Assembly: GCA_020848035.1 (NCBI GenBank)
Contig: JADLAX010000026.1
Span: 1 to 64,000 of the forward strand
Length of the DNA stretch: 64,000 nt
Source: Anaerolineae bacterium
GTDB lineage: Bacteria; Chloroflexota; Anaerolineae; Promineifilales; Promineifilaceae
Reading direction: 5' to 3'
Under the pieces are notes generated by a model, which ran no database searches, was not told the DNA's origin, and saw only the letters and a list, made by a program, of their open reading frames with translations. Both the position numbers and the translations under genes were made by a program. Shown here piece by piece: positions 16,065 through 25,011 of this stretch. Position 1 is the first letter of the stretch; each line of letters begins with the position of its first letter.

Positions 16065-17711
16065 CTAGGAACCGTCAAAGGCCGCCTGCACGATTTCCCG
16101 GGCTTCGGCCTGGATTTGGCGCAGGTGGTCTTCGCCTTTGAAGCTTTCGGCGTAGATTTTGTAGATATCCTCGGTGCCAGACGGCCGTGCCGCAAACCAG
16201 CCATTCTCCGTCACCACCTTCAGACCACCGATGGCCGCGCCGTTGCCCGGCGCATGGGTCAGCTTGGCGGTGATTGGTTCGCCCGCCATCGTGCTGGCCG
16301 TCACCATTTCCGGCGACAGGTTGCCGAGAATCGCTTTTTGCTCGCGGCTGGCGGGCGCGTCGCTGCGCTGGTAGACCGGGCTGCCGAACATACTCTCCAG
16401 CTCACGGTAGTGCTCGCCGGGATCGCGTTGGGTAACGGCCGTAATCTCTGCCGCCAACAAGTTCAAAATGAGGCCATCTTTGTCGGTAGTCCACACTTTG
16501 CCGTTGTGCCGCAAGAACGATGCCCCCGCACTCTCCTCGCCGCCAAAGCCAAACGAGCCATCCACCAGCCCATCGACAAAATATTTGAAGCCCACCGGCA
16601 CTTCAGCCAGCCGCCGCCCTAATTTGGCCGCCACCCGGTCAATCATCGAGCTGGAGACCAGCGTTTTGCCAATCGCCGCGTCCACAGGCCAGCCGGGGCG
16701 GTGCTGGAACAGATACCAGATGGCCACCGCCAGGTAATGGTTGGGGTTCAGCAGCCCGGCGCTTTGGGTGACGATGCCGTGACGGTCGGCGTCTGGGTCG
16801 TTGCCAAAGGCAATATCAAAGTCATCCTTGAGCCGGATCAGGCTGGCCATGGCGTAGGGCGAGGAGCAATCCATGCGGATCTTGCCATCTTTGTCCACGG
16901 TCATGAAGCGGAAGGTGGGGTCAACGGCCGTATTCACCACCGTCAAATCCAATCCATACCGCTCGGCAATGGGTGCCCAGTAATGCACCCCCGCCCCACC
17001 CATCGGATCGACGCCAATTTTGAGGCCCGCCCGGGCAATGGCGGCCATGTCCACCACATTTTCCAGGTCGGCCACGTAGGGCGCGATGTAGTCGTGCTGA
17101 TGCACGTTGCTGGACTGCATCGCCTTGTTCAGCGGCAGCCGCTTCACCGCTTTCAGGCCATCGGCCAAAATCTCGTTGGCCCGGTTTTGAATAGCTTTGG
17201 TTGTCTCGGTGGCCGCTGGCCCACCCTCAGGCGGGTTGTACTTAAAACCGCCATCGTCGGGCGGGTTGTGTGAGGGAGTGATGACGACACCATCGGCCAG
17301 GGCGGTGGTACGGCCGTTGTTATACGTCAAAATGGCGTGCGAAATGGCGGGCGTCGGCGCGTAACCAAAGCCTGCCTGGATGAACAGCTCAATCCCATTG
17401 GCGGCAAACACCTCAATGGCGCTGATCTGCGCCGGTTCAGACAGCGCGTGGGTGTCCATGCCCATGTACAGCGGGCCACTAATGCCCTGCTGCTGGCGAT
17501 ATTCACAAATCGCCTGGCTGACGGCCAGAATGTGCGCCTCGTTAAACTGCGCCGCCGTGGATGATCCGCGATGGCCCGACGTGCCAAAGCTCACCTTCTG
17601 GTCAATGTTGGTCGGGTCGGGCTGCACGGTGTAATACGCCGCCAACAGGCGGGGAATATTCACCAGCAAATCATTTGGGGCAGGTTTACCGGCAAGGGGA
17701 TGCAGGGACAT
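16065..17711 (-). CDS. pgm: Phosphoglucomutase (alpha-D-glucose phosphate-specific)
   Basis: A 548-residue phosphohexomutase interconverting glucose-1-phosphate and glucose-6-phosphate, feeding nucleotide-sugar and glycogen metabolism. N-terminal [10 protein letters not shown], the phosphoserine loop [11 protein letters not shown], the Mg-binding loop DPDADRHG, the sugar-binding GGEESAG and the phosphate-binding C-terminal [12 protein letters not shown] are all present, as in E. coli Pgm. ATG 17711 is chosen because AAAGGAG lies 8 bases upstream and the protein then begins [11 protein letters not shown] as expected; ATG 17717 is too close to the ribosome binding site. It links to the glgP gene at 32.7 kb metabolically. 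Confidence 0.95.
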   Translation of the reverse strand: MSLHPLAGKPAPNDLLVNIPRLLAAYYTVQPDPTNIDQKVSFGTSGHRGSSTAAQFNEAHILAVSQAICEYRQQQGISGPLYMGMDTHALSEPAQISAIEVFAANGIELFIQAGFGYAPTPAISHAILTYNNGRTTALADGVVITPSHNPPDDGGFKYNPPEGGPAATETTKAIQNRANEILADGLKAVKRLPLNKAMQSSNVHQHDYIAPYVADLENVVDMAAIARAGLKIGVDPMGGAGVHYWAPIAERYGLDLTVVNTAVDPTFRFMTVDKDGKIRMDCSSPYAMASLIRLKDDFDIAFGNDPDADRHGIVTQSAGLLNPNHYLAVAIWYLFQHRPGWPVDAAIGKTLVSSSMIDRVAAKLGRRLAEVPVGFKYFVDGLVDGSFGFGGEESAGASFLRHNGKVWTTDKDGLILNLLAAEITAVTQRDPGEHYRELESMFGSPVYQRSDAPASREQKAILGNLSPEMVTASTMAGEPITAKLTHAPGNGAAIGGLKVVTENGWFAARPSGTEDIYKIYAESFKGEDHLRQIQAEAREIVQAAFDGS

Positions 17712-17747
17712 GGTCATTTCTCCTTTCACACGTTTACTTCAGTCTTC

Positions 17748-17767
17748 ATTACCGCGCAGGCGGTAAT
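17748..17767. promoter_or_regulatory. Inverted repeat upstream of pgm
   Basis: ATTACCGC and GCGGTAAT around a 4-base centre, 37 bases before the pgm start. On the minus strand a TGTTACAAT-like -10 lies just upstream (about 17780-17790), so the palindrome would be in the transcribed leader or at an operator position. Assignment is inferred from position only. Confidence 0.4.
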
Positions 17768-17839
17768 CCAGAATTGGCGCCTAATTGTAACAGGGATTGT
17801 GGCGATGTCGGCAACGGCCGTTACCCAACCGTTGCGTAA

Positions 17840-17902
17840 GGGCGGGACGGCGCGGCCTCATCCTAACTGCAACAAATGGCCTTCAACCGCGCCGTCTCGC
17901 CC
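17840..17902 (-). terminator. Long stem-loop after the GT4 gene
   Basis: GGGCGGGACGGCGCGG (17840-17855) pairs with CCGCGCCGTCTCGCCC (17887-17902), 15 of 16 positions, around a 31-base loop. It lies 27 bases downstream of the glycosyltransferase stop codon. No strong T-run follows, so it may act as a transcript-end stabiliser. Confidence 0.45.
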
Positions 17903-17929
17903 AACATGCGGGGCCACGTAGTTACCGAT

Positions 17930-19039
17930 TTATTTTTGGTGCAGAACGGCCGTATACACCCCCAACACCTTTTCCACCATCTGCACCAAGCCAAATTCCC
18001 GTCTGGCCCGTTCCTGGCCCGCCTGCCCCATTTTCTGGCACAGTTCCGGCTGGCGAGCCAGCTCCTGGATGGCCGCCGCCAGCGCTTCTGGCTGCTGCGG
18101 CGGCACCACCCGCCCGGTTACCCCATCCTGCACCACAAATGAGGTGCCGGTGCCCAGTTCCGTCGTCAGGCAGGGCAGACCGGCGGCCATCGCCTCTTGC
18201 AGCACCTTGCCAAACGCTTCGGCGCGGCTGTTGGCGGGCAGCACAAACAGATCGCCGCTGGCATAAAATCGGGGCAGATCGGCCTCGCTGATCTCACCGA
18301 CAAACTGGACCTTATCGGCCAATCCCAGGCTGCGGCTCAACTGCTGCCACGCGCCGCGCTGTGGGCCATCACCGCCAAACAGCAGGCGCACCGGCAAATC
18401 GGCGGGCAGTTGGGCCACGGCGTGCAGCAAATCATCGCCGCCTTTGTAGTAGCGGTGCCGTCCCATGAAGAGCAGGGTGAAACGGCCGTCTGGCGCAAAC
18501 AGCGGCTCAGCCCCAGCAAACCGCGCCACGTCCACGGCGTAGGGCACGATGGTGCATTTGTGGGCTAACGGCCGTAAATACGGCGAGCTCTGCACGTAAT
18601 TCTCGCTGCCAGCCAGAATGCCCGCCGCCCCAGCCAGCACCCGGCGCAGCAGCGGATTGTAAAAACGCAAAATGCGCTGCTGCTTCACCACGTCACTGTG
18701 ATAGGAGAGGATGTACGGCCGTCTTCGCCCCAACAGCCACTGACTCAACTCCCCCACCGGATACGGGAAATGCACATTTGTAATTTCTGGCTTTAGCCGG
18801 GCCAGCAGCAAAGGCAGCGCTAGACTTAGCGGCGTCGAGGCCACCGTGGCCAGCCGTCCCGCACGAATCACCTGCACGCCGTTAATCATTTCCCGCGTCG
18901 GCTGCCCCCCCGGATTCGTCACCAGGACCGTCACCCCATGCCCCCGCGCCGCTTCCGCCTCCGCCAGGTCTCTTACATGGTTTTCGATCCCGCCCACCAC
19001 CGGCCAATAATCCTTGTACACATGAACAATCGACAACAT
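17930..19039 (-). CDS. Glycosyltransferase family 4 (GT-B) protein
   Basis: A 369-residue GT-B glycosyltransferase. The N-terminal acceptor domain starts MLSIVHVYKDYWPVVGGIENHV with the GGxE(N)H loop typical of GT4; the C-terminal donor domain has FMGRHRYYKGGDDLL, RLLFGGDGPQRG and the E-x7-E-like region EAFGKVLQEAMAAGLPCL. It probably adds a hexose to a lipid-linked or surface glycan, in keeping with the nearby WecA/TagO-type and ligase-like genes. The frame extends to ATG 19066, but that would translate through a perfect palindrome carrying the promoter; ATG 19039 or 19048 is preferred. Confidence 0.9.
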   Translation of the reverse strand: MLSIVHVYKDYWPVVGGIENHVRDLAEAEAARGHGVTVLVTNPGGQPTREMINGVQVIRAGRLATVASTPLSLALPLLLARLKPEITNVHFPYPVGELSQWLLGRRRPYILSYHSDVVKQQRILRFYNPLLRRVLAGAAGILAGSENYVQSSPYLRPLAHKCTIVPYAVDVARFAGAEPLFAPDGRFTLLFMGRHRYYKGGDDLLHAVAQLPADLPVRLLFGGDGPQRGAWQQLSRSLGLADKVQFVGEISEADLPRFYASGDLFVLPANSRAEAFGKVLQEAMAAGLPCLTTELGTGTSFVVQDGVTGRVVPPQQPEALAAAIQELARQPELCQKMGQAGQERARREFGLVQMVEKVLGVYTAVLHQK

Positions 19040-19041
19040 GG

Positions 19042-19085
19042 TTGTCATTATAGCCTGGGGATTCATCGCCAGGCTATAATGACAA
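19042..19085. promoter_or_regulatory. Perfect palindrome with divergent -10 boxes between GT4 and murJ
   Basis: TTGTCATTATAGCCTGG (19042-19058) is repeated in exact inverse at 19069-19085 around a 10-base centre. Each arm contains TATAAT on the outward-reading strand (19075-19080 on plus, 19047-19052 on minus), so the palindrome appears to hold two divergent promoters: one for murJ, starting at 19122, and one close to the GT4 start at 19039. It may also bind a regulator. Confidence 0.6.
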
Positions 19086-19121
19086 ATTGGCGCTCAAAAC
19101 GCGAACCGATACAATCCCCGC

Positions 19122-20636
19122 ATGAACCGCGCCCGCCATCTTTTACGCTCGTCTGTCCTCGTCATCCTCTTTTTGGGCCTGGGCAAAGTGACCGGCCTGA
19201 TTCGCCTCCAGCTGGTGGCCCGCGTCTTTGGCACCTCCCCCGACTACGACGCCTTCACTGCCGCCAACCAGCTGCCCGAACTCTTTTTTGTCCTGATTGC
19301 CGGGGGTTCACTGGCGGCCGCTTTTATTCCCGTCTACTCAAATTACCTGAATAATGAATCGCGCCAGAAGGCGTTTGCCCTGGGCAATACCATCCTCACG
19401 ATGGTGATTTTGCTGCTGGGCGCCGTTTCGGTCATTGGCGCTTTCATCGCTCCCTGGCTCACCCGCGTGGTGCTGGTGCCCAGCTTCTCGCCCGAACTGC
19501 AACAGCTCACCGCCACCATCATGCGGGTCATTCTCATCCAAACGACCATATTTGGCATAAGCGGCGTGTTAAGCAGCATGCTGAATGCGCACCAGCACTT
19601 TGCCCTGCCCGCCCTCGCACCGCTGGCGTTGGACATTGGTTACGTGGTGGGGTTGTACCTGTTTGTGCCGCAAGTGGGCATCCTCGGCCTGGCCTGGGGC
19701 ACAGTGGTAGGCGGCGTGCTGCACATCGCCATCCAGGTGCCCGCGCTCCTCAAATACCGCATCGGTTACCGGCCTGCGCTCAACTGGCGGCTCAACGGCG
19801 TTGGCGAAATCGTGCGGCTAATGGGGCCGCGTATCGTCGCCCTGGGCACGGTGCAGGCGGCCGATCTGTTCATCATTCGCCTCACCTCAGGCCTGCCCGA
19901 GGGCAGCACTTCGGGCTATTTTTACGGCTACGCCCTGATGCAGCTGCCGGAAACGCTGTTTGGCACGGCCATTGCCCTGGTCATTTTTCCCACGCTGGCG
20001 GAGCTGTTTAACGTGGGTGATGTGCGTGCCATGCGGGAAACGGCCGTATCCGCCCTCAGCATCATCTGGACTCTCACCATTCCCGCCGCCGCCCTCATGG
20101 TGCTGCTGGGTGAACCAGCCATTGCCTTTCTGCTAGAAGGTGACGTGTTCGACGCCAACTCCACCCGGCTGGTGTACAGCGTCCTGCTAGCCTTCAGCGT
20201 GCGCCTGGTGGCCGAAGCCACGCTGGAAATTGTGGCCCGCCTTTTCTACGCCCAGCACAACACGCGCACCCCGATGTTTGCTTATCTGGGCTGGTTGGTA
20301 ATCAACGTGGTCGTGGCCTATGCGCTGGTGGACCGGCTGGGCGTCGTGGGGTTGGCCCTGGCCAGTTCGGTGGCGTTTACGCTGCTTTCGGCCGTGTTGT
20401 TCTGGCTCAACCGGCTGCCCATACAGCAGTTGGCCGGAGTGGCAGGGCGGGCGCTATTGGGAACGGCCGTTCTCAGCCTGATCATTTTGGGTATACGGCA
20501 GGTGGTGGATTCGGCCGTACTTTTCCTGCTCGTTGGCGGGACAGTTGGCGTGGCCAGCTACGTGCTGCTAAACCTGCTGCTCGGTGGTCAGGAAATCCCG
20601 GCCTTGCTGCGCCTCATCCGCAAACAGCCAACCTGA
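19122..20636 (+). CDS. murJ: Lipid II flippase MurJ (MviN family)
   Basis: A 504-residue polytopic membrane protein (about 14 helices) of the MviN/MurJ family, which flips lipid-linked peptidoglycan precursors across the cytoplasmic membrane. The N-terminus (SSVLVILFLGLGKVTGLIRLQ, then FGTSPDYDAFTAANQLPELFF and AGGSLAAAFIPVYS) is strongly characteristic. It is transcribed away from the GT4 gene through a shared palindromic promoter region. Given the neighbouring polysaccharide genes, export of another lipid-linked glycan cannot be excluded, but MurJ is the best call. Confidence 0.93.
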   Translation: MNRARHLLRSSVLVILFLGLGKVTGLIRLQLVARVFGTSPDYDAFTAANQLPELFFVLIAGGSLAAAFIPVYSNYLNNESRQKAFALGNTILTMVILLLGAVSVIGAFIAPWLTRVVLVPSFSPELQQLTATIMRVILIQTTIFGISGVLSSMLNAHQHFALPALAPLALDIGYVVGLYLFVPQVGILGLAWGTVVGGVLHIAIQVPALLKYRIGYRPALNWRLNGVGEIVRLMGPRIVALGTVQAADLFIIRLTSGLPEGSTSGYFYGYALMQLPETLFGTAIALVIFPTLAELFNVGDVRAMRETAVSALSIIWTLTIPAAALMVLLGEPAIAFLLEGDVFDANSTRLVYSVLLAFSVRLVAEATLEIVARLFYAQHNTRTPMFAYLGWLVINVVVAYALVDRLGVVGLALASSVAFTLLSAVLFWLNRLPIQQLAGVAGRALLGTAVLSLIILGIRQVVDSAVLFLLVGGTVGVASYVLLNLLLGGQEIPALLRLIRKQPT

Positions 20637-20715
20637 TTTTTCCGCCAAAATCGCCCAATTTGCGCCTCGTATTGTCCTCCCCGCGTCCCGCCCAAAAGAT
20701 CAAAACCAACTTTTT

Positions 20716-20727
20716 GAACGCGTGTTC
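20716..20727. promoter_or_regulatory. LexA (SOS) box upstream of recA
   Basis: GAACGCGTGTTC matches the Gram-positive-type LexA operator GAACNNNNGTTC exactly (also the stricter GAACRNRYGTTC). A weaker partial copy, GAACGTTCGTGC, lies at about 20757-20768 between the promoter hexamers. Both are correctly placed to repress recA. Confidence 0.8.
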
Positions 20728-20745
20728 ATTTACCGAAATCCGATC

Positions 20746-20774
20746 TTGACACCATAGAACGTTCGTGCTAAACT
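20746..20774 (+). promoter_or_regulatory. recA promoter
   Basis: Consensus -35 TTGACA (20746-20751), 17-base spacer and -10 TAAACT (20769-20774). The LexA box lies 18 bases upstream of the -35 and a degenerate one fills the spacer. Confidence 0.75.
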
Positions 20775-20882
20775 CCCCACCATTGTTCCCAAACGCAATT
20801 AGCCAATGCAACCACTTCCCCGCCAGCGACGTCGTTCGGCTGGTGCCTTTCAGGCTGCATTGTCACCATAAGGAGAAATCTC

Positions 20883-21947
20883 ATGGCAAAAGCATCAAAT
20901 GGAGACGGCCGTACTACCACGCTAGAAAAGACCCTCGACTCCATCACCAAACGCTTCGGTGAAGGCACCATTATGCGCCTGGGCGAAGCCCATAACATGC
21001 AAGTCGAGGTGATTCCCACCGGCTCACTCTCCCTGGATATTGCCCTGGGCGTGGGCGGTATGCCGCGCGGGCGCGTCATTGAGGTGTATGGCCCCGAATC
21101 CTCCGGTAAAACCACACTTTGCCAGCACGTCATCGCCGAAGCGCAAAAGCGCGGTGGTGTCTGTGCCTTCATCGACATGGAACACGCTCTCGACCCTTCC
21201 TACGCGGCCAAAATTGGCGTCAACATCGACGAGCTGTACGTTTCCCAACCCGACACCGGGGAACAGGCGCTGGAAATTGCTGAAGCGCTCATTCGCTCTG
21301 GCACGATGGACGTCGTAGTCGTCGATTCCGTCGCCGCGTTGGTGCCTCGGGCTGAAATTGAAGGTGAAATGGGCGATTCACACGTTGGTTTGCAGGCGCG
21401 CTTGATGTCCCAGGCGCTGCGCAAGCTGTCTGGCGTCATCAAACAAACCAACACGATTGTGATTTTCACGAATCAGCTCCGGTCAAAAATCGGTGTGATG
21501 TTTGGCAACCCGGAAACCACCAGTGGCGGTAACGCGCTCAAGTTCTACGCTTCTATTCGTCTGGACATTCGGCGCATTGAATCGATCAAAGCGGGCAGCG
21601 ATGTCATTGGCAATCGTACCCGGGTCAAGGTGAAGAAAAACAAAGTTGCCGCACCCTTTGCCGAATGTGAGTTTGACATCATGTACAATGAGGGCATCTC
21701 GCTAACGGGTGACGTGATCGATCTGGCCGTGGGATACAGCATTGTGGACAAACGAGGCGCGTACTTCCGCTATGGGGAGACACTGCTAGGACAGGGTCGT
21801 GAAAACGCCAAGGTATTCCTGTCTGAGAATCCCCACATTTTGGATGAGCTCGAATTTTTGATTCGCCGTGAAGCCGGGCTGCCAACCACCGATTTTGAGG
21901 GTGTGGAACCACAAAATGGTGCTGTGGCTGAAGATGCCGTTTTTTAA
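20883..21947 (+). CDS. recA: Recombinase RecA
   Basis: A 354-residue RecA, the ATP-dependent strand-exchange protein that also triggers LexA self-cleavage. Walker A is GPESSGKTT, Walker [10 protein letters not shown], the L1/L2 region is present ([24 protein letters not shown] begins L1; [20 protein letters not shown] spans L2). Length is normal. AAGGAG sits 7 bases before ATG 20883. The upstream promoter carries a LexA box and a strong terminator follows the gene, so it is a single-gene SOS unit. Confidence 0.98.
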   Translation: MAKASNGDGRTTTLEKTLDSITKRFGEGTIMRLGEAHNMQVEVIPTGSLSLDIALGVGGMPRGRVIEVYGPESSGKTTLCQHVIAEAQKRGGVCAFIDMEHALDPSYAAKIGVNIDELYVSQPDTGEQALEIAEALIRSGTMDVVVVDSVAALVPRAEIEGEMGDSHVGLQARLMSQALRKLSGVIKQTNTIVIFTNQLRSKIGVMFGNPETTSGGNALKFYASIRLDIRRIESIKAGSDVIGNRTRVKVKKNKVAAPFAECEFDIMYNEGISLTGDVIDLAVGYSIVDKRGAYFRYGETLLGQGRENAKVFLSENPHILDELEFLIRREAGLPTTDFEGVEPQNGAVAEDAVF

Positions 21948-21980
21948 GTAAACGGCCGTTTTCCCCAAATTGCCCCCATA

Positions 21981-22017
21981 AAACGCCCTGGCGGATCGCC
22001 AAAGCCAGGGCGTTTTT
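21981..22017 (+). terminator. Rho-independent terminator of recA
   Basis: AAACGCCCTGGC (21981-21992) pairs with GCCAGGGCGTTT (22004-22015), followed by TTTTCTTC. It lies about 35 bases after the recA stop codon. Confidence 0.85.
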
Positions 22018-22032
22018 CTTCTCTCCCTCTTT

Positions 22033-22060
22033 TTGACAGCCCCCCCAGGCTTGCTATAAT
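22033..22060 (+). promoter_or_regulatory. Promoter of the S1-domain gene
   Basis: TTGACA (22033-22038), 16-base spacer and perfect TATAAT (22055-22060), immediately after the recA terminator. This leaves an untranslated leader of about 120 bases before the start at 22188. Confidence 0.75.
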
Positions 22061-22187
22061 TGCCCTAGACTCATTAATGGGCATAACTCTACAATTTGCT
22101 GTGTTTTGTCCCCAACGAACTACAAAAACTTAACATTTTATAACGCAGAAACACAATTCATCATTCCCTGCGTAGGAGAAACTTGTC

Positions 22188-22973
22188 ATGAGTGAAGAAC
22201 AAGCTGAAACAATGGAGCAAGAAGCCGCTCCAGAGGTCAAGCCAACCAGCATCAACGACCTCAAACCCAAAATGAAACTAACAGGAACCGTCAGCCGACT
22301 GGAGCTGTACGGTGCCTTCATTGACCTGGGCATCGGCCCCAGTGCTCTGATTCACATTTCCCAGCTGGGCAAAGAACACGTCAATCGCGTCGCCGACGTG
22401 TTAAGTGTGGGTAACGAGGTTTCGGTGTGGGTAGACAAGGTAGACCCACAGCGGGATCAGGTGATGGTTACCATGATTGCCCCACTGGACGTCGAATGGA
22501 GTGAGCTGGACAAGGGGCAGGTTTACACCGGCACCGTCAAACGGCTGGAAAACTTCGGCGCTTTCATCGATATTGGCGCAGAGCGCGAAGGTCTGGTTCA
22601 CATCAGCGAGCTGAGCCACAACTATGTCAAACACCCCTCTGAGGTGCTAACGGTCGGTGGCGAGGTCCAAGTCCAGGTTTTGGGCTTTAGCAAGCGCAAG
22701 CGTCGGATCGATCTCAGCATCAAAAACCTGCTGGAAAAACCTGAAGCCCAGGTCAGCGAAGCGGCCCCGGCTCAGGTCTACGAATACGAAGAAGAAGAAG
22801 TCGAAGATGACATGCCAACAGCCATGGAAGTTGCGCTGCGCCAGGCGATGGGTGACTCAATCCCGATGCGCCCAAAAGGTGGCAAGAAAAAGAAGAAGCA
22901 AAGAAACAGCAAAAACCGTGCTCAGCAAGAGGACATCCTCAGCCGGACACTCCAGGTTCAACACAACGGTTAA
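22188..22973 (+). CDS. RNA-binding protein with two S1 domains
   Basis: A 261-residue protein with an acidic N-terminus, two S1 OB-fold domains (about residues 28-98 and 110-180) and a charged tail that ends in a Lys/Arg-rich patch (KGGKKKKKQRNSKNR). Both S1 domains show the classic G-x-V-x-x-(L/I)-x-x-(Y/F)-G-A-F-(I/V)-D-(L/I)-G pattern followed by (L/V)-(I/V)-H-I-S. It resembles shortened ribosomal protein S1/YugI-like RNA-binding proteins and probably binds mRNA or ribosomes. It has its own promoter, a TAGGAG ribosome binding site and a terminator. Too short for canonical six-domain RpsA. Confidence 0.9.
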   Translation: MSEEQAETMEQEAAPEVKPTSINDLKPKMKLTGTVSRLELYGAFIDLGIGPSALIHISQLGKEHVNRVADVLSVGNEVSVWVDKVDPQRDQVMVTMIAPLDVEWSELDKGQVYTGTVKRLENFGAFIDIGAEREGLVHISELSHNYVKHPSEVLTVGGEVQVQVLGFSKRKRRIDLSIKNLLEKPEAQVSEAAPAQVYEYEEEEVEDDMPTAMEVALRQAMGDSIPMRPKGGKKKKKQRNSKNRAQQEDILSRTLQVQHNG

Positions 22974-22982
22974 TCTAAAAGC

Positions 22983-23009
22983 AAAGCCCCGAGATTCGGG
23001 GCTTTTTTT
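22983..23009 (+). terminator. Rho-independent terminator of the S1-domain gene
   Basis: AAAGCCCCGA pairs with TCGGGGCTTT around a 3-base loop, followed by a T-run, 10 bases after the stop codon. Confidence 0.88.
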
Positions 23010-23092
23010 GCTCAACCAATTTCAGATTAAAAAATGCAACTGGCCAGTTGGCATCCCGCACAAGGGCGCTTCGCGCCCTGTGTGAAAGTTTA

Positions 23093-24355
23093 CTAAAATA
23101 TGGCTTCTGGCCAATCAAGCATCCAGGCAGTAAGCTGACTGCCAGGCACGACGGTGTAGACCCCCTCAGGCACAATCAGCAAGGCGTTGGCCCTGACCAG
23201 CGAGGTCATGATGTGGGAGCCCTGATCGCCCGTTTGGGTTGCTTCGTAACCGCTGCCCGAACGGGTCACCACAGCCCGGAGATAGCTTTCGCGCCCATCG
23301 GAGTGAATTTCTTCACGAATGGTTGCCTGGACAGTGGGCCGGTCCAGCGGGGCTTTGCCCGACATTTTCAAAATAGCTGCCCGGGCAAAACGCTCAAAAG
23401 AGACCATGGCGGAAACTGGATTTCCTGGCAGCCCTAGGTAAGGCACGCCGTGATAAGAACCATAGGCCAACGGCTTACCGGGGCGCATGCGCACCCGCCA
23501 AAAGCCGACGTTGCCTTCCTGCTCCAACACCGCTTTCACCACGTCGTATGCCCCCACCGAGACACCGGCTGAACTGATAAACAGGTCGGCTTGGGCTTCC
23601 AGACCTTCTTGAAGCTTTTGACGCACGGCCGTTTCCGTATCTCCCGCAATGCCCAGCCCAATTGGTACTGCCCCCAGGGCCGTAACCTGGGCTGCCTGGG
23701 TAAAGCCATTGCTGTTGCGGATTTTGCCCGGCTGCAGCGGCTGATCGATCTCCAGGAGTTCATCCCCGGTGGCCAGGATGGCCACACGCGGCCGACGAAT
23801 CACCGCCACCTCGCTGATGCCCAACGAAGCCAGCACGCCCACCTCCTGCGGCCGTAAAATATGACCCATTTCCAAAATCGTCTGGCCTGCTTCAATGTCC
23901 TCGCCGGGATGGCGAATGTAATCGCCGGAATTCACAGACCGGTTGACCTGAATTTGCACCGGCAACGGCCGTTCCTTATTCCGCCACGCCTCGTTGGTAT
24001 CCTCCACCGGCACCACAGCATCGGCCCCTGGGGGTAACGGCGCACCGGTCATGATGCGAACGGCCGTGCCGCGTTCCACCGCCACGTCCAGCACCGCCCC
24101 CGCCGCCACGTCACCAATTACCCGCAGCGTGGCCGGCGTGGCTGGGCTGGCGTTGGCCAGGTCAGCAGCAAGCAGCGCGTAGCCATCCATCGACGAGTTA
24201 GCAAAAGGGGGCAGACTGACCTGCGCCACCACATTTTGGGCCAGCACACGGCTTAGGGCATCTAGCAGCGGCACCCGCTCGGCGGGCAGCACAGCAACCC
24301 CGGCCAGAACGGCCGTCAGAGCTTGTTGTACAGTTAAATATTCGGCTTCACTCAT
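23093..24355 (-). CDS. moeA: Molybdopterin molybdenumtransferase MoeA
   Basis: A 420-residue MoeA, which inserts molybdate into adenylylated molybdopterin. Family signatures: SLPPFANSSMDGYAL near the N-terminus, PLPPGADAVVPVE, the MPT-binding SSAGVSVGAYDVVK, MRPGKPLAYG and GLPGNPVSAMVSF. ATG 24355 (MSEAEYLTVQQAL) is the normal family start; the longer frame from 24397 adds an unsupported leader. It follows the HD-domain gene by 50 bases on the same strand. The partner MogA-type gene is at 41433, so both late Moco steps are in this window. Confidence 0.95.
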   Translation of the reverse strand: MSEAEYLTVQQALTAVLAGVAVLPAERVPLLDALSRVLAQNVVAQVSLPPFANSSMDGYALLAADLANASPATPATLRVIGDVAAGAVLDVAVERGTAVRIMTGAPLPPGADAVVPVEDTNEAWRNKERPLPVQIQVNRSVNSGDYIRHPGEDIEAGQTILEMGHILRPQEVGVLASLGISEVAVIRRPRVAILATGDELLEIDQPLQPGKIRNSNGFTQAAQVTALGAVPIGLGIAGDTETAVRQKLQEGLEAQADLFISSAGVSVGAYDVVKAVLEQEGNVGFWRVRMRPGKPLAYGSYHGVPYLGLPGNPVSAMVSFERFARAAILKMSGKAPLDRPTVQATIREEIHSDGRESYLRAVVTRSGSGYEATQTGDQGSHIMTSLVRANALLIVPEGVYTVVPGSQLTAWMLDWPEAIF

Positions 24356-24405
24356 GGGCTTTGTTTGTAAACAGCTGGCGTGGTCGGCGGAGGCCAACCC
24401 ACAGT

Positions 24406-25011
24406 TCAGGCTTCAACGGAGGCCAAACGGCCGTCTAACTCCAAAACATCGGCGGCATTTTGCATCGCAGTCAGCACATTTTGCACGTGGCTCCACAAAT
24501 CAAGCGAACCAGCAAAACAGGTGCGGTTAAAATCGGCCGTCACTTCTTCGACATGTTCCCGGCCAACCCCAGCCGCAAAACGCCGATCCTTCCACTTTTT
24601 GCGAATTGAGGCAACGGTAACCTCAGCGATGTTTTTAGACGGCCGTACCAGCGTCGTCGCAATGATCAACCCGGTAATTTCGTCACAGGCCAGTAGGGCA
24701 TAATCGATGGGTTTTTCGCGGGGAACGGCCGTACCTTCCGTGTAGTGCGACAAAATAACGCGAATCGTCTCCTCGTCCCAGCCCCGCTCACGCAAAATCT
24801 TTGCCCCTTCAATCGGATGCCGGTCCAGGTCGGGATGGATCTCCCAATCAAAATCATGCAGCAAACCCACCGTTTCCCAGTAAGCCACATCTGCGCCCAG
24901 GGCGTCGGCGTACCAACCCATCGCCGCGCTCACGGCCAGCATATGCCGCCGCAGCCCCTCGTCCTGCACAAATTCACACACCAATGCCCAGGCCTCTGCG
25001 CGATCATGCAT
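24406..25011 (-). CDS. HD-domain metal-dependent phosphohydrolase-like protein
   Basis: A 201-residue HD-superfamily protein. Metal-binding elements are visible: HMLAVSAAM (first His), GLLHDFDWE (the HD pair) and the later HPIEGAKIL and SHYTEG segments, giving the H...HD...H/D pattern. Many relatives are annotated HDIG-domain proteins; substrate is unknown, nucleotides or RNA ends being typical. ATG 25011 (MHDRAEAW) overlaps the end of ricT by 8 bases, suggesting coupled translation; longer upstream starts read into ricT. Confidence 0.85.
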   Translation of the reverse strand: MHDRAEAWALVCEFVQDEGLRRHMLAVSAAMGWYADALGADVAYWETVGLLHDFDWEIHPDLDRHPIEGAKILRERGWDEETIRVILSHYTEGTAVPREKPIDYALLACDEITGLIIATTLVRPSKNIAEVTVASIRKKWKDRRFAAGVGREHVEEVTADFNRTCFAGSLDLWSHVQNVLTAMQNAADVLELDGRLASVEA

